In this document: positions 17,898-27,411 of the stretch, piece after piece
Layout: each line of letters begins with the position of its first letter
Numbering within the stretch: position 1 is the first letter of the stretch
Origin: an uncultured Bacteroidota bacterium
GTDB taxonomy: Bacteria; Bacteroidota; Bacteroidia; Chitinophagales; Chitinophagaceae
Length of the DNA: 37,067 nt
Assembly: GCA_903882965.1 (NCBI GenBank)
Contig: CAIRZD010000046.1
Location: 1 to 37,067 of the forward strand
Direction: 5' to 3'
Notes under the pieces: model-generated
The model's input: only the letters and a program-made list of their open reading frames with translations
What the model was told of the DNA's origin: nothing
Database searches by the model: none
Program-made: the position numbers and the translations under genes

Positions 17898-20800
17898 ATG
17901 AAAAAACAATTGCTACTCACCTTAGCTTTATTTTTATTCTGCGCTAATATAAACGCACAAATAAGTATCACCGATACCGGGCATTGTACAAGTACTACAC
18001 TTGCAGCTACACTTGTGGGGGAAACATCTATAAATGCAGGGATAGCCGTGGATGATATATACTCCGCTGCTTTGCCAATAGGATTTACATTCAATTTTTA
18101 TGGCACACCAGCTACAGGGCTCGTTATAGGAGACAATGGAAATCTTTCTTTTAACCTTTCGCTTGCCAGTTCTGCCGACCCATGGCAGATTTCCGCCCCA
18201 CTGTTAGGTAATACCAGTGTGCTTAATTGCATATGTGGCCCATGGTGCGATGTATTTGCTCTCGCTGGTGGTACAATTACCTATTCGACGGTAGGTGTCG
18301 CTCCTAATCGGAAATTTGTAGTTGATTATTGCCACGCCGACATGTATAACCCCACTGATTGTCCTGGGCAGTTTCTCACATCTGAGATAATTTTGTATGA
18401 AACAACAAATATTATTGAAGTTCATATCAGAAATCATACTGTATGCACCGGGTGGAATAGCGGTTTTGCAATTGTAGGTGTACAAAATGCAACCGGCACT
18501 GCTGCTACTGCAGCCCCGGGAAGAGATTTTCCTTCAACATGGACGGCTACAAATGAAGCCTGGCGTTTTACTCCTACCGGCTCTACTTCTTATTCCGTAT
18601 CATCAATAACTTATAGCCCGATACCTTATGCAGGCTCTACTATTATTTGGGTCAACACTACCACAGGTTTGGGTATTGGATCCGGCGCTTCAATTGTCGT
18701 TACACCTACAGTAACCACTACATATGAGGCATATGCAACAGGCTGCGATGATACAGCAAAAGCATTTATTACCGTATCACCCGGAAACGGCCCACCTATT
18801 ATGGGTACACCATCGGTATGCATTGGAGACACTACTAATTTAAGTGATGCGATGATTCCAGGTACGTGGAGCAGCAGCAATACGAGTGTTGCACAAGTGA
18901 CCTTTACAGGAAGAGTATGGGGCATAGCTGCTGGCACTACTACAATCTCGTATCAAATCGATTCAGTATGCACTTCCACGCTTGTAGTAACTGTTAACGC
19001 CACACCAACAGGAGGTATTATTATTGGTGCAAATAATGTATGTGTTGGGTCTACAATTACATTATCAGATACTGCCGGAACCGCGGGGGGTACCTGGACC
19101 GTTACTAACAGCCATGCTACTATTGGCAGCACTACCGGCATTGTGACCGGCATAACAAGTGGTGTCGACACTGCCAAATATACAATTACCAATTCATGCG
19201 GCACTGCAAGTGTTTTTAAGGTATTTACTGTCAATCCAATTCCGGCAGTTATATCCGGGACTCCTATTGTCTGCATAGGGCTAACAACGCCTTTATCTGA
19301 TGCCTCCGGAGGCGGTACATGGAGCAGCAGCAATACTGGTGTGGCAACTGTAACGTCAGGAGGTTTGGTCACCGGTGTTAGTGCAGGCACTGCAAATATT
19401 ACCTTTACAATTACATCATCCGGTTGTTACAAGACGCTCACAGTAACAGTAACGCCTACACCCTCTATTATACTCGGCACAAAAACAATTTGTCTTGGTG
19501 GCACAACTTCATTATCCGACACTGTAAGTGGAGGCACATGGTATAGCAATAATACTATAATTGCTACCGTAGGCTCATCTACAGGTATTGTCACCGGTCT
19601 TTCACTTGGCACTGCAACCATTGTTTATTATATAGGTACAAGTGCCTGCAGTCAAAATACAGTAGTTACAGTTGATCCAAACCCTACTGCAATTACAGGA
19701 ACAATGACTATGTGTATCGGACTTACAACTAATCTCACCGATGGCGTACCAGGCGGCACATGGAGCAGCAGTAATACTGGTGTTGCCACTGTTGGCACCG
19801 CTGGCCTGGTTACAGGAGTAAGCTCCGGCACTGCAAATATTACTTATCAAATTGGGGCGAGCTGTTATACTGTTGCTACAGTTACTGTCAATACAGCTCC
19901 GGCTATTATATCAGGCACAAAAACAATTTGTCTTGGAGGCACTACTACATTAACAGATTCTATAGGCGGCGGCACATGGAGCAGCAGTAACATAATTGTT
20001 GCTACTATTGGTTCGGGATCAGGTGTTGTAACCGGCAATGCATCCGGTACATCTACTATCACCTATACTATTGGAACAGGATGCTTTGTAACTACTATTG
20101 TTACCGTAAATGCAGGCACAGCACCTATTACCCCAGCAGGACCAGTGAACATTTGCCTTTTCGGAACAGCCTCGTTAAGTGATGCTACAACCGGAGGTAC
20201 CTGGAGCAGTTCAAATACTACCGTTGCGGTCATTGGCACTAATGGTATTGTTACAGGTCTTGCGATCGGAACAGCAAATATATCTTATATCCTTTCCTCT
20301 GGTTGTTATACGACAAAAACCGTTACTGTCAATACCTCTCCGACCATTATATCCGGCCCATCAACAATATGCTCCGGCGACACTGCCTATTTCAGTGACG
20401 CCACAACCGGTGGTACATGGTCTAGCAGTAATACGAGCGTGGCGGAGGTTTTGGGAGTATACGCATCCGGCGAAGGTGTTTTAGGAATATCCGCTGGTAC
20501 GGCAACTATTTCCTATATTATCGGCACCTGTTATGCCACTAAAAATATTACAGTGAATGCCAGCCCAACAGCAATTAATCCTAGCGCTGCAGTGAGTATT
20601 TGTCTTGGAGGAACTACAACATTGAGTGATGGTACAGGCGGCGGCACATGGAGCAGTTCCAGTAGTATTATTGCTTCAGTAGGGTCTGCCGGCCTTGTTA
20701 CCGGCCTTGAGGTAGGAACAACAAATATCTCCTACATTCTTCCTACAGGATGTTATGCTACAAAAACTGTTACTGTAAACACTGCCCCAACAGCTATTTT

Positions 20801-21962
20801 ACCTGCCAACCCACAAGTTTGTGTCGGTAGCACAATTACACTCACCGATGCCACGAGCGGTGGTGTATGGAGCAGCAGCGCAACAGGCACCGCAACCGTT
20901 TCGGGCGGTATAGTAACTGGTGTCGCAACAGGTACTGTAACAATTTCTTATGCTATCGGCACCTGCTATTCAACCACTACTGCTACCGTAAATCCAAACC
21001 CCACTGCAATCAACCCGGCAGGCTCTGTAAGTATTTGTCTTTTGGGCACAATATCATTAAGTGATGGCACTGCGGGTGGTACATGGAGCAGCTCCAATAC
21101 ACTTATTGCGGGTGTAGGTACTTCCGGTACTGTTACCGGCTCCGCGATCGGAACAGCAAATATCTCTTATATACTTCCCACAGGATGTTTTGTAACCAAA
21201 ACGGTTACTGTTAATAATGCACCTACTCCCATATCACCCGCTACAGCAACAGTATGCACCGGCAGTACTGTTACATTGTCAGACACTACATCTGGTGGCG
21301 TTTGGAGTAGCAGCACAACCGGCGTAGCTACTGTTTCAGGAGGGGTAGTTACTGGTATTGCAACAGGCACAGCCACTATTACTTATGCAATAGGGGCCTG
21401 CTATGCTACAGCCACCGTGAGTGTTGGCCCAAGCCCGGCAGCTATTACGCCGGTACCCGTTAGTATATGTCTTGGTGGCAACGCTACTTTAACTGATGCT
21501 ACAGGCGGTGGCGTATGGAGCAGCAGCAATGCAGGCATAGCATCAATTACATCGGGTGGTGTTGTTACCGGAAATGGAGTTGGTACAGCTACTATTTCTT
21601 ATACCGCCGCAGGATGTTCTGCAACTGCTATCGTTTCCGTAAACACGGCTCCTGGCTCTATTTTACCGAGCAACCCAACTGTGTGCGCAGGCAGTACAAT
21701 TACTTTAACAGATGCAACATCAGGTGGCATATGGAGCAGTGGCGGACCGGCTATTGCAACAGTTGTGGGTGGAGTAGTTACAGGTGTAGTTGCGGGCACT
21801 GCCAATATATCTTATTCTATAGGCTATTGCTCTTCTTTTACAACAGTTACGGTTAATGCTACTCCCGCTGCTATTACACCTACTCCGGTTACAGTATGCT
21901 TAGGCGGCACAGCTACTTTAACAGATGCAACAGCAGGTGGTGCATGGAGCAGCAGTGCTTAA
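17898..21962 (+). CDS. Giant Ig-like repeat surface protein, N-terminal part (ends at an in-frame TAA)
   Basis: Signal peptide MKKQLLLTLALFLFCANINA (1-20) is followed by a ~280-residue N-terminal beta-rich region. Its early part contains IGFTFNFYGTPATG and GDNGNLSFN, a pattern seen in secreted Bacteroidetes proteins. From ~residue 298 come tandem BIG2-type Ig-like repeats of about 74 residues. Each has a Cys-x-G-x-T-x-x-L-x-D opening, a GGxWSSS strand, a VTG turn and an ISYxIGxC closing strand. Fifteen repeats begin in this part, the last being broken by TAA at 21960-21962. The same frame continues to 26864 with the missing repeats and the secretion domain, so this 1354-residue product would lack its type IX sorting signal. 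The role is probably as a surface adhesin or filament (inference). Confidence 0.85.
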   Translation: MKKQLLLTLALFLFCANINAQISITDTGHCTSTTLAATLVGETSINAGIAVDDIYSAALPIGFTFNFYGTPATGLVIGDNGNLSFNLSLASSADPWQISAPLLGNTSVLNCICGPWCDVFALAGGTITYSTVGVAPNRKFVVDYCHADMYNPTDCPGQFLTSEIILYETTNIIEVHIRNHTVCTGWNSGFAIVGVQNATGTAATAAPGRDFPSTWTATNEAWRFTPTGSTSYSVSSITYSPIPYAGSTIIWVNTTTGLGIGSGASIVVTPTVTTTYEAYATGCDDTAKAFITVSPGNGPPIMGTPSVCIGDTTNLSDAMIPGTWSSSNTSVAQVTFTGRVWGIAAGTTTISYQIDSVCTSTLVVTVNATPTGGIIIGANNVCVGSTITLSDTAGTAGGTWTVTNSHATIGSTTGIVTGITSGVDTAKYTITNSCGTASVFKVFTVNPIPAVISGTPIVCIGLTTPLSDASGGGTWSSSNTGVATVTSGGLVTGVSAGTANITFTITSSGCYKTLTVTVTPTPSIILGTKTICLGGTTSLSDTVSGGTWYSNNTIIATVGSSTGIVTGLSLGTATIVYYIGTSACSQNTVVTVDPNPTAITGTMTMCIGLTTNLTDGVPGGTWSSSNTGVATVGTAGLVTGVSSGTANITYQIGASCYTVATVTVNTAPAIISGTKTICLGGTTTLTDSIGGGTWSSSNIIVATIGSGSGVVTGNASGTSTITYTIGTGCFVTTIVTVNAGTAPITPAGPVNICLFGTASLSDATTGGTWSSSNTTVAVIGTNGIVTGLAIGTANISYILSSGCYTTKTVTVNTSPTIISGPSTICSGDTAYFSDATTGGTWSSSNTSVAEVLGVYASGEGVLGISAGTATISYIIGTCYATKNITVNASPTAINPSAAVSICLGGTTTLSDGTGGGTWSSSSSIIASVGSAGLVTGLEVGTTNISYILPTGCYATKTVTVNTAPTAILPANPQVCVGSTITLTDATSGGVWSSSATGTATVSGGIVTGVATGTVTISYAIGTCYSTTTATVNPNPTAINPAGSVSICLLGTISLSDGTAGGTWSSSNTLIAGVGTSGTVTGSAIGTANISYILPTGCFVTKTVTVNNAPTPISPATATVCTGSTVTLSDTTSGGVWSSSTTGVATVSGGVVTGIATGTATITYAIGACYATATVSVGPSPAAITPVPVSICLGGNATLTDATGGGVWSSSNAGIASITSGGVVTGNGVGTATISYTAAGCSATAIVSVNTAPGSILPSNPTVCAGSTITLTDATSGGIWSSGGPAIATVVGGVVTGVVAGTANISYSIGYCSSFTTVTVNATPAAITPTPVTVCLGGTATLTDATAGGAWSSSA

Positions 21963-24900
21963 GGTATAGCCTCTGTTTCTGCAGGTGGTGTGGTTACAGG
22001 TAATACTGTAGGCACTGCTACTATTAAATATACTATTGCCGGTTGCTCTGCAAGTACAATTGCTACTGTAAACACTGCACCCGGATCTATACTGCCTGCT
22101 AACCCTACCGTATGTACCGGTGGAACAGTAACACTGTCAGATGCTACTTCTGGTGGCATATGGAGCAGCAGTACACCTGCTGTTGCAACAGTTTCCGGCG
22201 GTATTGTATCAGGCGTAACTGCCGGCACAGTCACTATATCTTATTCCATAGGCACCTGTTCTTCTACTACAACAGTTACAGTTAATGCCACGCCTTCCGC
22301 AATTAACCCTAGTCCGGTTACTGTTTGTCTTGGTGGCACAGCTACTTTAACAGATGCAACCGGTAGCGGCGCATGGAGCAGCAGCGCTTCTGGCATAGCT
22401 TCAATTACTGCCGGCGGTGTGATTACCGGAAATTCAGTTGGCACAGCTACTATATTATATACAATTGCAGGATGCTCTGCATCTACGGTTGCTACTGTAA
22501 ACACAGCCCCCGGCATAATATTACCGGCAAATCCACAAGTATGCACCGGCAGTTCAATTACTTTAACTGATGCAACATCAGGTGGTATATGGAGTAGCAG
22601 TGCTACAGGCACTGCTACTGTTTCAGGTGGTATTGTCACCGGTGTCACCGCAGGTATAGCTACTATATCTTATGCTATAGGCACTTGTTCTTCCACTACA
22701 ACAGTTACAGTTAACCCTACCCCATCTGCTATTAATCCTACCCCTGTAAGCGTTTGTGTTGGCAACAACATTACACTTACTGATGCAACCGGAGGTGGCG
22801 CATGGAGCAGTGTTGCCCCATCTGTAGCTACTATTTCGGCTGGCGGTGTTGTTACAGCTGTTTCTGGTGGTACTGCTACTATTTTATATACGGCAGGTGG
22901 TTGCTCAGCGGCAACAATTGTTTCTGTAAATACAACCCCGACTGCAATAACTCCTGCCGCACCAACTGTTTGCCTGGGCGGCTCTACCACATTATCTGAT
23001 GCGATCGGAGGAGGCATATGGAGCAGTAGCGCTACTGGTATTGCAACTATTTCTGCAACAGGGACTGTTACAGGAGTTGCTACCGGGGTATCTACTATTT
23101 CTTATACCATTGGCACATGTTTCATAACTACTACAATTACTGTGAATCCTGTACCTACAGCTATTAATCCTACTCCTGCTATTGTTTGCCAAGGTGGTAC
23201 TATTACATTAACAGATGCTACCGGTGGAGGTGCATGGAGCAGTAGCGCTACAGGTATTGCTTCCATAACTTCAGGTGGTGTTGTTACGGGCGTTACCTCA
23301 GGCACTGCTACTATTGCATACACAAATGGTTTTGGTTGCTCCGCAGCTACAATTGTTACTGTTACCACCCTTGGTTCGGCCGGAACAATTCTCGGGCCAT
23401 TAACTATCTGCCAGGGTTCATTTGATATTTACATTGATTATACACCCGGCGGTGTGTGGAGCATGAGTAGCGGAATAGGTGTCATTTCATCCGTTGGTGT
23501 TGTAGATGCACTTACCCCGGGAACAACTAATGTGATCTATACTGTTACGAATGTGTGTGGCTCTGTTTCAACAACAAAATCAATCACCATAGTGCCTGCC
23601 ACCACTGGTGCAGGAACAATTACCGGCCCGTCAAATGCCTGCGTAGGCTCTTCAATCACCTTATCTGATGCAACTGCACCCGGTGGCGACTGGACCAGCA
23701 CTAACGGCCATGCCAGTGTAGGTTCGTCTACAGGTATTGTTACAGGTATGTCTGCAGGCTTAGATACTATTATTTACACACTCACAACTGTATGCGGCAC
23801 CTATACCACCAGTGCTACAGTTAATGTGGATGCCACTGCTACCCCATCACCAATTTCGGGGCCTTCAACAGTTTGTGTTGCATCAAATATCACATTGTCT
23901 GATGCTGATGCCGGCGGTGCCTTTAGCAGCAGCAATGCACATGCCACCGTGGTACCGGGTACTGGAGTGGTTACCGGGATTACTCCGGGATTAGACACCA
24001 TTACCTATACCACATTTAATGGCTGCGGGCTTGGCACAACATCAAAGATCATTACTGTTATTCCTGCTGCTAGTGCAGGAACTATTTTAGGGCCATCGGC
24101 TGTTTGCCCCGGCTCTGTTATTCATTTGACAGATGCAACAGGTGGTGGTGCATGGAGCGCTACAAACGGCGATGCAACAATAAATGCTACCGGCCATGTT
24201 AGTGGTATAACAGCAGGCATAGATACTATTGCCTATACGATCACCGGTGCCTGCGGTACATCCAGCACAACGAAAACAGTCACCATCAATCCATTGCCAA
24301 ATGCAGGTACAATTCTTGGACCGGATAGTGTATGCCTTGGCTCAACAATTACATTGTCAGACCTTATCACAGGAGGTAACTGGAGCACAGGCAATAGTAA
24401 TGCTACAGTTAGTGCAACAGGTGTAGTTACAGCCGTTTCAATCGGAACTGATCCGATTTCTTACCCTATTACAAATACTTGCGGTACTACCTACACATCT
24501 AAGATCATCACCATTTCCACACTTGGTGACCCCGGTGTCATTACCGGCATCTCAAATGTATGTATCGGCTCTGCCATTACTTTAACTGATACTGCACCCG
24601 GTGGCATATGGCTCAGCAGCAATGGTACTGCCGCGCTTATTGGCCCGGGTATTGTTTCCGGTATTTCAACTGGTATTGATTCTATCTTCTATGTGGTCAT
24701 AAATGCTTGTGGAACAAATGAAGCCCGTAAGATCATCAACGTCAATCCTATCCCTATAGTACCGGCTATTACCGGGCCTACCAGCCAATGCAGCGGAACA
24801 ATTATCACACTTACTGATGGCATACCCGGCGGCGATTGGAGCAGCAGTGACCCAACTATTGCCAACGTTGGTATTACAACCGGAAACGTTACCGGAATAG

Positions 24901-26160
24901 CTGCCGGAATAGCAACAATTACTTATAGTGTAACAAATATTTTTGGTTGCGCAGCAAGTGTTACCTCACCTGATACTGTTAACCTGATTCCTTCCGTAAG
25001 CCCAATAACAGGCGCTACGAATATATGTCTTGGTGCAACTACAGCTTTAAATGATGCAAGCTCAGGAGGCATATGGAGCAGTAGCAACACATCAATAGCC
25101 ACAGTCGATGCATCAGGCAATGTAACAGGAACCGGTGCCGGTGTTGCCTCTATAAGCTACACTGTGTCAAACATGTGTGGCGCTACATCTGCTACATACG
25201 GGATAACAGTTAACCCGCTGCCTGTGATCGCAGCAATAGGTGGCAGTTCAAACGAATGTGTTGGGGCAACTACTACATTAACTAATACTACCGGCGGCGG
25301 CATCTGGAGCAGCAGTGATACTACTATTGCATCAATCAATTCTGCTACCGGAGCTATTACAGGTATAACACCGGGCATTGTAACCATCGTTTATTGGGTA
25401 AGCAATAGCTTTGGTTGTGCTTCTTCAGTTACAACTTCATTTACAGTTAACGCATTACCAGCTGTAGCAGCAATAACCGGTACAACAAATGAATGTATTG
25501 GCGCAACAAATGTCCTTGCAAATATTACGCTAGGCGGTACATGGTCAAGTAGCGATAATACTATTGCCACTATCGACCCTGTTGACGGGAAAGTACTAGG
25601 TATTGCAGGCGGGGTCGTAACTATTTTCTATACTATAACAAACGCAGCCGGATGTGCTGCAGCTGCAACTACTCCTGACACTGTTAATATAATGCCTGTT
25701 TCCTCTCCGATAATGGGTGCGGCCGGAGTTTGTCAATGGTCAACGACTACCTTATCAGATGCTGTTTCAGGAGGAGTATGGATTAGTACTGACAATACAA
25801 CAGCTACAATAGATCCGGTTACTGGCTTGGTTACCGGTGTTGCTACAGGCACAGACCTCATAATATATACCGTAATAAACAGCTGTGGCTCCGTATCTGA
25901 TTCTACAGCTATCACAGTTAACCCTGTTCCAATTGTTTCACCAATTACAGCCACCTATTCCACCGTATGCTCAGGCACATCAATTACATTGAGTGATGCC
26001 ACACCGGGTGGCTTATGGGTAAGCATTAATACTTCAATCGCTTCTGTAAGTTCTACCGGTGTAGTAACCGGCCTTTCTACAGGTACAGATACAATAATGT
26101 ATGCAATCACAAACAGCAGTGGCTGCTCCGGCGAAGCAACATATGTAGTTACAATAGCAC
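18790..26160 (+). repeat. Tandem array of ~33 Ig-like coding repeats (~223 bp each)
   Basis: I count 33 copies of the GGxW...VTG...TISY unit by eye across the two halves of the giant gene; the span divided by 33 gives ~223 bp (74 codons). Repeats ~9 to 21 alternate between two subtypes. One opens with LPANPxVCxGS; the other opens with NPxPVSVCLGG. This implies duplication of two-repeat (~445 bp) blocks. Repeats 22-33 are more diverged and longer. Such DNA is prone to recombination and to assembly collapse. Confidence 0.85.
21960..21962 (+). other. In-frame TAA interrupting the giant repeat gene
   Basis: The frame of 17898 runs unbroken to 26864 except for this one codon. Repeat 15 reads SSA-stop-GIAS where the sister repeat at ~22370-22410 reads SSASGIAS, with TCT at the matching codon. 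A single C-to-A change in a TCA serine codon would produce TAA. No frameshift is needed, and coding quality is equal on both sides. It may be a recent nonsense mutation, a sequencing or assembly error, or a recoded stop. Confidence 0.9.
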
Positions 26161-26864
26161 CGGCGCTCCCATCAATTGATATTACACCTGCCTCTGCAAC
26201 ACTTTGCCATGGCAATCCTGTGAATATGCATGTAAGCACTGCAGTTACCGGGATGTCATATCAATGGTTGCGCAACGGCAATATTATCCCCGGCGCTACA
26301 AATTCCGGTTATACTACTGATTCTGCCGACACCTATTCCCTGATTGTAAGTAATGGCACATGTAGTGAAACCCTTGCCGGAACAGTGGTATCTGCACAAC
26401 CACATCCTATTGTATCATTTACCGCACCTAATACCTTGTACACCGGTTCATTCTACGCTTACCAGTGGTATAAAAATGGAGTTTTGATACCCGGGGCTAC
26501 AAGCAGTGTTTTTGACGAATCAAGCAACGGGCTCTATTCAGTTGTTGTTACAGACATCAATGGCTGCACTGATACATCTTCCAGCTTTATGGTTACCGGT
26601 GGCGGCACCACGGGCATAGGTGCTACGCCTACAGTTACCGGTATCAGGATTTATCCGAACCCTGTTACCTCGGTGCTGTCTGTAGAAGCTGCTGAAAAAG
26701 TGAACGTACGATTACTCAGTATAGATGGCAAAGTACTGATCGAGCAGAAAGATGCAACAAGCATAGATGTAAGTATGTTGCCAAATGCACTCTACCTTAT
26801 CATGATCTACGATGAGAACAATTTATTATTGATGACCTCTAAATTTGTAAAAGCAGATCAATAG
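21963..26864 (+). CDS. Giant Ig-like repeat surface protein, C-terminal part with type IX sorting domain
   Basis: In-frame continuation of the upstream part; a separate start could only be the GTG at 21990, inside a repeat and with no signal peptide. It contains the rest of repeat 15 and repeats 16-33 (to ~26160). Two further Ig-like units follow with the pattern YQWxxNGxxIPGAT (at ~26260 and ~26460). The end is a ~75-residue type A Por/T9SS sorting domain: IYPNPV box, RLLSIDGKVL strand, LPNALYLIMI strand and the closing KFVKAD. The CTD would direct outer-membrane export and surface attachment, but only if joined to the upstream signal peptide. Whole gene: 2988 codons plus stop if the TAA is read through or is an error. 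Confidence 0.85.
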   Translation, partial: GIASVSAGGVVTGNTVGTATIKYTIAGCSASTIATVNTAPGSILPANPTVCTGGTVTLSDATSGGIWSSSTPAVATVSGGIVSGVTAGTVTISYSIGTCSSTTTVTVNATPSAINPSPVTVCLGGTATLTDATGSGAWSSSASGIASITAGGVITGNSVGTATILYTIAGCSASTVATVNTAPGIILPANPQVCTGSSITLTDATSGGIWSSSATGTATVSGGIVTGVTAGIATISYAIGTCSSTTTVTVNPTPSAINPTPVSVCVGNNITLTDATGGGAWSSVAPSVATISAGGVVTAVSGGTATILYTAGGCSAATIVSVNTTPTAITPAAPTVCLGGSTTLSDAIGGGIWSSSATGIATISATGTVTGVATGVSTISYTIGTCFITTTITVNPVPTAINPTPAIVCQGGTITLTDATGGGAWSSSATGIASITSGGVVTGVTSGTATIAYTNGFGCSAATIVTVTTLGSAGTILGPLTICQGSFDIYIDYTPGGVWSMSSGIGVISSVGVVDALTPGTTNVIYTVTNVCGSVSTTKSITIVPATTGAGTITGPSNACVGSSITLSDATAPGGDWTSTNGHASVGSSTGIVTGMSAGLDTIIYTLTTVCGTYTTSATVNVDATATPSPISGPSTVCVASNITLSDADAGGAFSSSNAHATVVPGTGVVTGITPGLDTITYTTFNGCGLGTTSKIITVIPAASAGTILGPSAVCPGSVIHLTDATGGGAWSATNGDATINATGHVSGITAGIDTIAYTITGACGTSSTTKTVTINPLPNAGTILGPDSVCLGSTITLSDLITGGNWSTGNSNATVSATGVVTAVSIGTDPISYPITNTCGTTYTSKIITISTLGDPGVITGISNVCIGSAITLTDTAPGGIWLSSNGTAALIGPGIVSGISTGIDSIFYVVINACGTNEARKIINVNPIPIVPAITGPTSQCSGTIITLTDGIPGGDWSSSDPTIANVGITTGNVTGIAAGIATITYSVTNIFGCAASVTSPDTVNLIPSVSPITGATNICLGATTALNDASSGGIWSSSNTSIATVDASGNVTGTGAGVASISYTVSNMCGATSATYGITVNPLPVIAAIGGSSNECVGATTTLTNTTGGGIWSSSDTTIASINSATGAITGITPGIVTIVYWVSNSFGCASSVTTSFTVNALPAVAAITGTTNECIGATNVLANITLGGTWSSSDNTIATIDPVDGKVLGIAGGVVTIFYTITNAAGCAAAATTPDTVNIMPVSSPIMGAAGVCQWSTTTLSDAVSGGVWISTDNTTATIDPVTGLVTGVATGTDLIIYTVINSCGSVSDSTAITVNPVPIVSPITATYSTVCSGTSITLSDATPGGLWVSINTSIASVSSTGVVTGLSTGTDTIMYAITNSSGCSGEATYVVTIAPALPSIDITPASATLCHGNPVNMHVSTAVTGMSYQWLRNGNIIPGATNSGYTTDSADTYSLIVSNGTCSETLAGTVVSAQPHPIVSFTAPNTLYTGSFYAYQWYKNGVLIPGATSSVFDESSNGLYSVVVTDINGCTDTSSSFMVTGGGTTGIGATPTVTGIRIYPNPVTSVLSVEAAEKVNVRLLSIDGKVLIEQKDATSIDVSMLPNALYLIMIYDENNLLLMTSKFVKADQ

Positions 26865-26878
26865 AGCCTCTTCTTGTT

Positions 26879-26919
26879 ATAAATAGAAATGCCCCGAAAA
26901 TCGGGGCATTTCTATTTAT
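26879..26919. terminator. Bidirectional terminator between the giant gene and bcp
   Basis: A 19-bp perfect inverted repeat (26879-26897 with 26901-26919) encloses a 3-base AAA loop. It lies 15 bases after the giant gene stop and 17 bases before the 3' end of the convergent bcp gene, so it serves both. T-rich tails are built into the outer stem on either strand. Confidence 0.9.
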
Positions 26920-26935
26920 AGTAACTAATATTATT

Positions 26936-27397
26936 TTAAATACCCCACATCTCCATTATTTGCTCAGAATGATTTTTGCTTTCCACCTTATCAATAATAT
27001 GGTCTATTTTCCCTTTTTCATTTATCAGGAAGGTGGTGCGAAGGATTCCCATATAATATCGTCCCATGAAAAACTTCTCAGCCCATACCCCATAATCGTT
27101 GATTATCTTTTTATCGGGATCCGCCAAAAGTGTAAATGGAAGCGAGTATTTCTTCTCGAATTTTTTATGACTTTTTTCATTATCTGCACTTACACCCAGG
27201 ATAACTATACCCTTTTGTTTCAATACCGTATAGTTATCTCGCAGATTACAAGCCTCTTTGGTGCAAGTCTCGGTATTATCTTTAGGGTAAAAATACAATA
27301 CTACCTTCTGTCCTTTGTAATCCTTCAGTGAATGTACTTTTCCATCCTGGTCTGTAGCAGTAAAATCAGGTGCTTTATCTTTTGGTTTTAGCGTCAT
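26936..27397 (-). CDS. bcp: Thioredoxin-dependent peroxiredoxin, Bcp/PrxQ type
   Basis: Cytoplasmic thiol peroxidase that reduces hydrogen peroxide and organic hydroperoxides. The peroxidatic Cys45 is in DNTETCTKEAC with resolving Cys50 five residues on, the atypical 2-Cys arrangement of E. coli Bcp. The preceding YFYPKD and the N-terminal APDFTATDQDGK match the AhpC/TSA fold. Length 153 aa is normal. It begins 14 bases after the M23 peptidase gene ends, in the same direction, so the two probably share a transcript. Confidence 0.95.
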   Translation of the reverse strand: MTLKPKDKAPDFTATDQDGKVHSLKDYKGQKVVLYFYPKDNTETCTKEACNLRDNYTVLKQKGIVILGVSADNEKSHKKFEKKYSLPFTLLADPDKKIINDYGVWAEKFFMGRYYMGILRTTFLINEKGKIDHIIDKVESKNHSEQIMEMWGI

Positions 27398-27411
27398 AAT
27401 TGTTGTGTATA

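Noticed and set aside
18790-26160. Regular repeats that might suggest a CRISPR array or satellite DNA
   Set aside because: The ~223-bp period is a whole number of codons on average, the frame is kept, and variation follows the protein pattern of Ig-like domains.
18626-26239. Many Pro/Val/Thr-rich open frames on the minus strand under the giant gene
   Set aside because: They repeat with the Ig array and are complements of its coding frame; none has a start context or a known domain.
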